Shown: in pieces, positions 5,822-10,139 of the stretch
Layout: each line of letters starts with the position of its first letter
Position numbering within the stretch: position 1 is the stretch's first letter
Source: Pseudomonadota bacterium
GTDB lineage: Bacteria > Pseudomonadota > Gammaproteobacteria > Xanthomonadales > Rhodanobacteraceae
Assembly (NCBI GenBank): GCA_021798675.1
Contig: JAJZGE010000025.1
Coordinates: 1-10,139, forward strand
DNA: 10,139 nt
Direction: 5' to 3'
Program-made: the position numbers and the translations under genes
The notes under the pieces: model-generated
Databases searched by the model: none
Seen by the model: the letters and a program-made list of their open reading frames with translations, nothing else
Told to the model about the DNA's origin: nothing

Positions 5822-7027
5822 ATGAGCAAAGCCATCGTCCTCGCCTTCTCCGGCGGTCTCGACACCAGTTTCTGCGTGCCCTATCTCCAGGAGCGCGGCT
5901 GGGCCGTGCACACCGTGTTCGCCGACACCGGTGGTGTGGATGCCGAGGAGCGTGCCTTCATCGAGCACCGCGCGGAGGAGCTGGGCGTGGCCAGCCACGT
6001 CACGGTGGACGGCGGTCCGTCCATCTGGGCGGGCTTCGTGAAGCCCTTCGTGTGGGCGGGCGAGGGCTACCAGGGCCAGTACCCCCTGCTGGTGTCCGAC
6101 CGCTACCTGATCGTGGAAGCCGCGCTGAAGCGTGCCGCCGAACTTGGCACGCGCGCGATCGCGCATGGCTGCACCGGCATGGGCAACGACCAGGTGCGCT
6201 TCGACCTCGCGGTCAAATCGCTCGGCGACTACGAGATCGTGGCGCCGATCCGGGAGATCCAGAAGGAGCACACGCAGACGCGCGCCTACGAGCAGAAATT
6301 CCTCGAGGAGCGCGGCTTCGGCGTGCGCGCCAAGCAGCAGGCCTACACCATCAACGAGAACTTGCTCGGCGTCACCATGTCCGGCGGCGAGATCGACAAG
6401 TGGGAAGCCCCGGGCGAGGGCGCGCGCGGATGGTGCAAGCCGCGCGCCGAATGGCCGTCTGCGCCGCTGCGCGTGAAGATCGGCTTCGAGAACGGTGAGG
6501 CTGTGTCGCTGGACGGCGAGAAGCTGGCCGGCCATTCGATCCTGGCCAAGCTCAACGCACTGTTCGCACCCTACGGCGTGGGCCGTGGCCTCTACACCGG
6601 CGACACCACCATTGGCCTCAAGGGCCGCATCGTGTTCGAGGCGCCGGGCCTGGTCGCGCTGCTGGCCGCGCATCGCGCGCTGGAAGAAGCGGTGCTGACC
6701 AAGCAGCAAAACCGCTTCAAGCCCGAGGTGGCACGCAAGTGGGTGGAGCTGGTGTACGAAGGTTTCTTCCACGATCCGCTGAAGACCGACCTGGAAGCCT
6801 TCCTCGCGTCCAGCCAGGCCACCGTCAACGGCGAGGTCACGCTGGAGACGAACGGCGGCGTGGTCAACGCCGTGGCGATCGCGTCGAAGCAGATCCTCAA
6901 TGCCAAGGGCGCGACCTACGCGCAGTCAGCCGACTGGGGCGTGGCGGAGGCCGAGGGCTTCATCAAGCTGTTCGGCATGAGCAGCACGCTATGGGCCGAG
7001 GTCAATCGCACGGCGGGCAAGGGCTGA
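5822..7027 (+). CDS. argG: Argininosuccinate synthase
   Basis: A 401-residue cytoplasmic ligase that joins citrulline and aspartate with ATP, via a citrullyl-AMP intermediate, to form argininosuccinate. The N-terminal ATP-pyrophosphatase loop AFSGGLDTS is at residues 8-16. [14 protein letters not shown] (about 115-128) is the conserved citrulline/aspartate-binding glycine-rich segment. The [18 protein letters not shown] region (about 176-193) and [20 protein letters not shown] (about 249-268) also match ArgG. The length is normal for the family and no lesions are seen. AGGA (5808-5811) supports ATG 5822 as start, 10 bases downstream. It uses the citrulline released by ArgE, encoded two genes downstream. 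The GNAT gene starts 4 bp after its TGA stop. Confidence 0.97.
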   Translation: MSKAIVLAFSGGLDTSFCVPYLQERGWAVHTVFADTGGVDAEERAFIEHRAEELGVASHVTVDGGPSIWAGFVKPFVWAGEGYQGQYPLLVSDRYLIVEAALKRAAELGTRAIAHGCTGMGNDQVRFDLAVKSLGDYEIVAPIREIQKEHTQTRAYEQKFLEERGFGVRAKQQAYTINENLLGVTMSGGEIDKWEAPGEGARGWCKPRAEWPSAPLRVKIGFENGEAVSLDGEKLAGHSILAKLNALFAPYGVGRGLYTGDTTIGLKGRIVFEAPGLVALLAAHRALEEAVLTKQQNRFKPEVARKWVELVYEGFFHDPLKTDLEAFLASSQATVNGEVTLETNGGVVNAVAIASKQILNAKGATYAQSADWGVAEAEGFIKLFGMSSTLWAEVNRTAGKG

Positions 7028-7031
7028 TCGC

Positions 7032-7472
7032 ATGGGTGCCCTGCAGGTCAGTACCGACAAGGAGCGGCTCGATATCGGGCTGATCCACCACTTCCTTGCC
7101 ACCGAGGCTTACTGGAGCCGTGGCATCCCGCGCGCGACGGTGGAGCGGGCGATCGCCGGCTCGCTGTGCTTCGGCGGCTACATCGACGGCCGCCAGGTGG
7201 CGTTCGCGCGCGTGATCACCGACTGCGCCACCTTCGCTTACCTGGCGGACGTATTCGTGGTGCCGGAGCAGCGTGGACGAGGCCATTCCAAGACGCTGGT
7301 CGCAGCGGTGATGACGCACCCGCAGCTGCAGGGTCTGCGCAGGTTCAACCTGGCGACCAGCGACGCGCACGGGCTCTACGCAGGCTTCGGTTTCGCTGCG
7401 CCTGCTCGGCCGGAGATGCTGATGGAAAAGCTCGATCCGGATATCTATACGAGGGCGCCAGGCAAGCCATGA
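7032..7472 (+). CDS. GNAT-family N-acetyltransferase
   Basis: A 146-residue acetyltransferase of the GNAT fold. The acetyl-CoA pyrophosphate loop is QRGRGH (80-85, of the Q/RxxGxG/A type), preceded by the strand AYLADVFVVPE (69-79). LYAGFGF (115-121) is the motif B tail, with Y116 as the likely general acid. The N-terminal YWSRGIPRATVERAI segment (27-41) is shared by a set of small bacterial GNATs of unknown substrate. It starts 4 bp after argG and ends in a 4-bp overlap with argE (ATGA at 7469-7472), so it is coupled to both. It is not the N-acetylglutamate synthase, since that domain is fused to ArgB here. A role in the acetylated arginine pathway or in protein or metabolite acetylation is possible but unproven. 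Confidence 0.88.
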   Translation: MGALQVSTDKERLDIGLIHHFLATEAYWSRGIPRATVERAIAGSLCFGGYIDGRQVAFARVITDCATFAYLADVFVVPEQRGRGHSKTLVAAVMTHPQLQGLRRFNLATSDAHGLYAGFGFAAPARPEMLMEKLDPDIYTRAPGKP

Positions 7473-8563
7473 ATCCGCTACTCCTTTCCACGCTGGAACA
7501 CCTCAAGGCGCTGGTGTCATTCGATACCCGAAATCCGCCGCGCGCGATCACCACGGGCGGCATCTTCGACTACGTCCGCGCGCAGTTGCCCGGCTTCGCT
7601 ATCACGGTGACCGACCACGGCGCCGGCGCAGTGAGCCTGCATGCGGTGCGCGGCCAGCCGAAGCTGCTGTTCAACGTGCACCTGGACACCGTGCCGGACT
7701 CGCCGGCGTGGACGGCCAACCCGCACCAGCTGCGCGTGACGGACGATCGCGCGATCGGCCTGGGCGCTTGCGACATCAAGGGTGCGGCAGCGGCTTTGCT
7801 GGCGGTGGCCAGCGTCAGCGACGGCGACATGGCGCTGCTGTTCACGACGGACGAGGAGGCGAACGATCCGCGTTGCATTGCGGGCTTCCTCGCGGACAAA
7901 CCGGCCTACGATGCGGTGATCGTGGCCGAGCCTACCCGGGGCGAAGCCGTGCTGGCACACCGTGGCATCCAGTCGGTACTGATGCGCTTCGCCGGCCATG
8001 CCGGGCACGCCTCGGGCGAGCAGAAGCCCAGCGACAGCGCGCTGCACCAGGCAGTGCGCTGGGGCGATGCCGCGCTGGACTTCGTCGCTGCGCAATCGCA
8101 CGAGCGCTTCGGCGGGCTCACCGGGCTGCGCTTCAACATCGGTCGCATCGAGGGCGGCATCAAGGCCAACATGATCGCGCCCAGCGCCGAAGTGCGCTTC
8201 GGCATGCGGCCGTTGCCGACGATGCATCCCGACGGACTGCTCGAGCGCTTCCGCACGCTGGTCGAACCGGCGCCCGCGCATTTCGAGGAAACCTTCCGTG
8301 GCCCCTCGCTGCCGGCGGGCGACACGGCCGCCGCTGAGTCGCGCCGGCTGGCGGCACGCGATCTCGCCGACGAGCTGGAGATTCCGGTGGGCAACGCGGT
8401 GGATTTCTGGACCGAGGCCTCGCTGTTCTCCGCCGCCGGCTACACCGCCTTTGTCTACGGCCCCGGCGACATCGCCCAGGCGCACACCGCCGACGAATGG
8501 GTGGCGCTCGATCAGCTGCAGCATTACGCCGAAACCATTCACCACATCATCGACAAGAGCTGA
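7469..8563 (+). CDS. argE: N-acetylornithine / N-acetylcitrulline deacetylase (M20 family)
   Basis: A 364-residue zinc-dependent M20 amidohydrolase. In organisms with an AOTCase, its homologue removes the acetyl group from N-acetylcitrulline to yield citrulline and acetate. Metal ligands and catalytic residues are in place: H71 and D73 in NVHLDTVP, D102 in GACDIKG, the general base E129 in TTDEEA, E154 in VAEPT, and H339 in QAHTADEW. The dimerisation domain (about 165-270) carries the usual GHAGHAS segment (176-182). ATG 7469 is preferred because it overlaps the GNAT stop and gives the standard N-terminus; the longer open frame starting at 7166 lies inside the GNAT gene. The choice of acetylcitrulline as substrate is inferred from the AOTCase in the same operon. 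An ArgE that also accepts acetylornithine cannot be excluded. argB follows after 6 bp. Confidence 0.93.
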   Translation: MNPLLLSTLEHLKALVSFDTRNPPRAITTGGIFDYVRAQLPGFAITVTDHGAGAVSLHAVRGQPKLLFNVHLDTVPDSPAWTANPHQLRVTDDRAIGLGACDIKGAAAALLAVASVSDGDMALLFTTDEEANDPRCIAGFLADKPAYDAVIVAEPTRGEAVLAHRGIQSVLMRFAGHAGHASGEQKPSDSALHQAVRWGDAALDFVAAQSHERFGGLTGLRFNIGRIEGGIKANMIAPSAEVRFGMRPLPTMHPDGLLERFRTLVEPAPAHFEETFRGPSLPAGDTAAAESRRLAARDLADELEIPVGNAVDFWTEASLFSAAGYTAFVYGPGDIAQAHTADEWVALDQLQHYAETIHHIIDKS

Positions 8564-8569
8564 TCCACC

Positions 8570-9889
8570 GTGGAAGCCCATAAGCACACCCGCAAGACCA
8601 TCGTCCGCCTGCTGTCGGCGATGGGCAGCGCGAAGGAAATCCAGCAGTACCTCAAGCGCTTCTCCGAGCTCGACGCCAAGCGCTTCGCCGTGGTGAAGGT
8701 CGGTGGCGCCGTGCTGCGCGACGAGCTGCAGGATCTCGCTTCCTCGCTGACTTTCCTGCAGCAGGTGGGTCTCACCCCCATCGTGCTGCACGGCGCCGGC
8801 CCGCAGCTGGACGAAGAGCTGTCGGCCGCCGGCATCGTGAAGCAGACCGTGAATGGCCTGCGCGTCACCTCGCCGAAGGCGCTCGGCATCGTGCGCAAGG
8901 TGTTCATGCAGCAGAACCTCAAGCTGGTCGAGGCGCTGCAGGCGATGGACACGCGTGCCACCGCGGTGCCTTCCGGCGTATTCACGGCCGGCTACCTCGA
9001 CCGTGAGGCGCTCGGCATGGTGGGGAAGGTGGAGAGCATCAACCTCGCGCCGATCGAAGCCAGCCTGCGCGCGAATTCGATTCCGGTGATCGCCAGCCTG
9101 GGCGAGACCGACGAGGGGCAGATCCTCAACATCAACGCTGACGTGGCCGCCAACGAACTGGTGCGCATGCTGCAGCCGTACAAGATCGTGTTCCTCACCG
9201 GGACCGGCGGGCTGCTTGACGGCGAGGGTCGGCTGATCGACTCGATCAACCTCAGCACCGAGTACGAACACCTGATGGCGCAGCCGTGGCTCAACGGCGG
9301 CATGCGCCTGAAGATCGAGCAGATCGCCGACCTGCTCAACGGCTTGCCGCTTACCTCGTCGGTGTCGATCACGCGCCCCGCCGAGCTGGCCAAGGAACTG
9401 TTCACGCACAAGGGCTCGGGTACGCTGGTGCGGCGCGGTGAGCGGGTGCTCCGGTTCGAATCCTGGGAAGGCATCGACCGGGAGCGCATGCGCGGACTGA
9501 TCGAATCCAGCTTCGGCCGCACGCTGGTGCCGGATTATTTCGAGCGCACCACGCCGTACCGCGTCTACGTGAGCGAAAACTACCGCGCGGCGATGATCCT
9601 CACCCTGGAGGATGGGCTTCCCTATCTCGACAAGTTCGCCGTGCTCGACGACGCGCAGGGCGAAGGCCTGGGTCGTGCCGTTTGGCAGGTGATGCGCGAG
9701 GAGAACCCGCGACTGTTCTGGCGTTCGCGCCACGGCAACGCGGTGAACCCGTTCTATTACGCCGAGTCCGAGGGTTGCCTCAAGCAGGCCATGTGGAAGG
9801 TGTTTTGGTACGGCCTGGACGGCAACTTCGACACCATTGCCCGCTGCGTGGCGCATTGCGCGCAGCGGCAGCCGACATTGATTGGATAA
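8570..9889 (+). CDS. argB: Bifunctional N-acetylglutamate kinase / N-acetylglutamate synthase
   Basis: A 439-residue fusion that performs the first two steps of arginine synthesis. The amino-acid kinase domain (about 1-285) has VKVGGAVL (42-49, phosphate-binding lysine K43), HGAGPQ (74-79), NGLRVT (95-100, glutamate site), [11 protein letters not shown] (187-197) and GGMRLKI (243-249). The C-terminal GNAT-type domain (about 290-439) has [17 protein letters not shown] (352-368), which binds the CoA pyrophosphate. It is followed by [16 protein letters not shown] (382-397), typical of the synthase domain in NAGS-K and vertebrate NAGS proteins. A plain bacterial ArgB is about 260-300 residues, so the extra 150 residues are the fusion. 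GTG 8570 is the start, since the N-terminal MxxHKxTRKTI segment is usual for NAGS-K. The protein is a likely target of arginine feedback inhibition. argC follows after 7 bp. Confidence 0.95.
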   Translation: MEAHKHTRKTIVRLLSAMGSAKEIQQYLKRFSELDAKRFAVVKVGGAVLRDELQDLASSLTFLQQVGLTPIVLHGAGPQLDEELSAAGIVKQTVNGLRVTSPKALGIVRKVFMQQNLKLVEALQAMDTRATAVPSGVFTAGYLDREALGMVGKVESINLAPIEASLRANSIPVIASLGETDEGQILNINADVAANELVRMLQPYKIVFLTGTGGLLDGEGRLIDSINLSTEYEHLMAQPWLNGGMRLKIEQIADLLNGLPLTSSVSITRPAELAKELFTHKGSGTLVRRGERVLRFESWEGIDRERMRGLIESSFGRTLVPDYFERTTPYRVYVSENYRAAMILTLEDGLPYLDKFAVLDDAQGEGLGRAVWQVMREENPRLFWRSRHGNAVNPFYYAESEGCLKQAMWKVFWYGLDGNFDTIARCVAHCAQRQPTLIG

Positions 9890-9896
9890 GGTCGCC

Positions 9897-10139
9897 ATGA
9901 CGCAACAGAAGAAAATCGTCGGCATCGTCGGCGCGCGCGGCCACACCGGCGCGGAGCTGATCCGCCTGATCGCGGCGCATCCGGCGCTGGAGCTGGGTTT
10001 CGTTTCCTCGCGCGAACTGGACGGCCAGCGCGTCGGCACGCACAACGACGCCTACGCGGGTGAGCTGCGCTTCGAGAACCTCGATCCGGCTGCCGTCGCG
10101 GCCAAGCGTGCCGACGTGGTGATCCTCGCACTGCCGAAT
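9897..10139 (+). CDS. argC: N-acetyl-gamma-glutamyl-phosphate reductase, 5' part
   Basis: The first 81 codons of ArgC, which reduces N-acetylglutamyl phosphate to the semialdehyde with NADPH. The gene runs off the right window edge. The dinucleotide-binding motif [13 protein letters not shown] lies at residues 9-21, followed by [19 protein letters not shown], the usual second strand and cofactor-selecting loop. DVVILALPN (73-81) is the start of the conserved 'FLALPxG' segment. AAGG at 9888-9891 overlaps the argB stop codon and serves as the likely ribosome-binding site, 5 bases before ATG 9897. The catalytic cysteine and histidine lie beyond the window. Its order directly after argB follows the pathway. 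Confidence 0.95.
   Translation, partial: MTQQKKIVGIVGARGHTGAELIRLIAAHPALELGFVSSRELDGQRVGTHNDAYAGELRFENLDPAAVAAKRADVVILALPN

Noticed and set aside
7517..10045. Very long minus-strand open frame (842 codons) opposite argE, argB and argC
   Set aside because: It is a mirror of high-GC codon usage on the other strand. Its composition is low-complexity (rich in H, R, G, A, V), shows no recognisable domain, and spans three well-supported genes. Similar mirrors occur opposite argG (5267-6772) and argF' (3666-5516).
1..10139. CRISPR array, rRNA, tRNA or prophage modules
   Set aside because: No regularly spaced repeats, no rRNA-like or complete tRNA-like sequence, and no phage structural or integrase genes were seen. 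Apart from the tnpB element the window is ordinary chromosomal coding sequence.

Overview
The window is a high-GC bacterial chromosome segment that reads as a gammaproteobacterium of the Xanthomonadales/Lysobacterales, probably Rhodanobacteraceae or a close relative; the genus cannot be fixed from sequence alone. The strongest evidence is the arginine gene set. It has an N-acetylornithine carbamoyltransferase of the Xanthomonas type, a fused N-acetylglutamate kinase/synthase, and an M20 deacetylase, all in one tightly packed plus-strand operon.

Layout. (1) 1-936: the 3' part of an APC/AAT-family amino acid permease. (2) 1012-1893: a beta-hydroxyacid dehydrogenase with a glyoxylate/succinic-semialdehyde-reductase-like signature. 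(3) 1969-2244, minus strand: the C-terminal part of a small DUF805 membrane protein, cut by an insertion. (4) 2243-3170: a decayed IS200/IS605-type, tnpB-only element on the minus strand. Its TnpB has an amber stop and an in-frame internal deletion that removes the first RuvC catalytic motif, and hairpins lie near both ends. (5) 3355-3686: an untranslated leader with a candidate 34-residue peptide carrying Arg-Ala-Arg-Arg, a strong intrinsic terminator, and a mutually exclusive antiterminator pairing. This looks like a ribosome-mediated arginine attenuator. (6) 3687-10139: argF' (AOTCase), paiB-like, osmC-like, argG, a GNAT acetyltransferase, argE, argB (NAGK-NAGS) and the start of argC. These are separated by 4-bp overlaps or gaps of only 4-7 bp, apart from 27 bp before argG.

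How the genes work together. The C-terminal domain of ArgB acetylates glutamate and its N-terminal kinase domain phosphorylates the product. ArgC reduces the acyl phosphate. A transaminase outside the window would give N-acetylornithine, which ArgF' carbamoylates to N-acetylcitrulline. ArgE removes the acetyl group to give citrulline, and ArgG makes argininosuccinate for ArgH (not in the window). The PaiB-like, OsmC-like and GNAT genes sit inside the same transcription unit but have no established step in the pathway.

The two observations most worth following up are the candidate arginine attenuator upstream of argF' and the RuvC-I-deleted tnpB remnant with its end hairpins.
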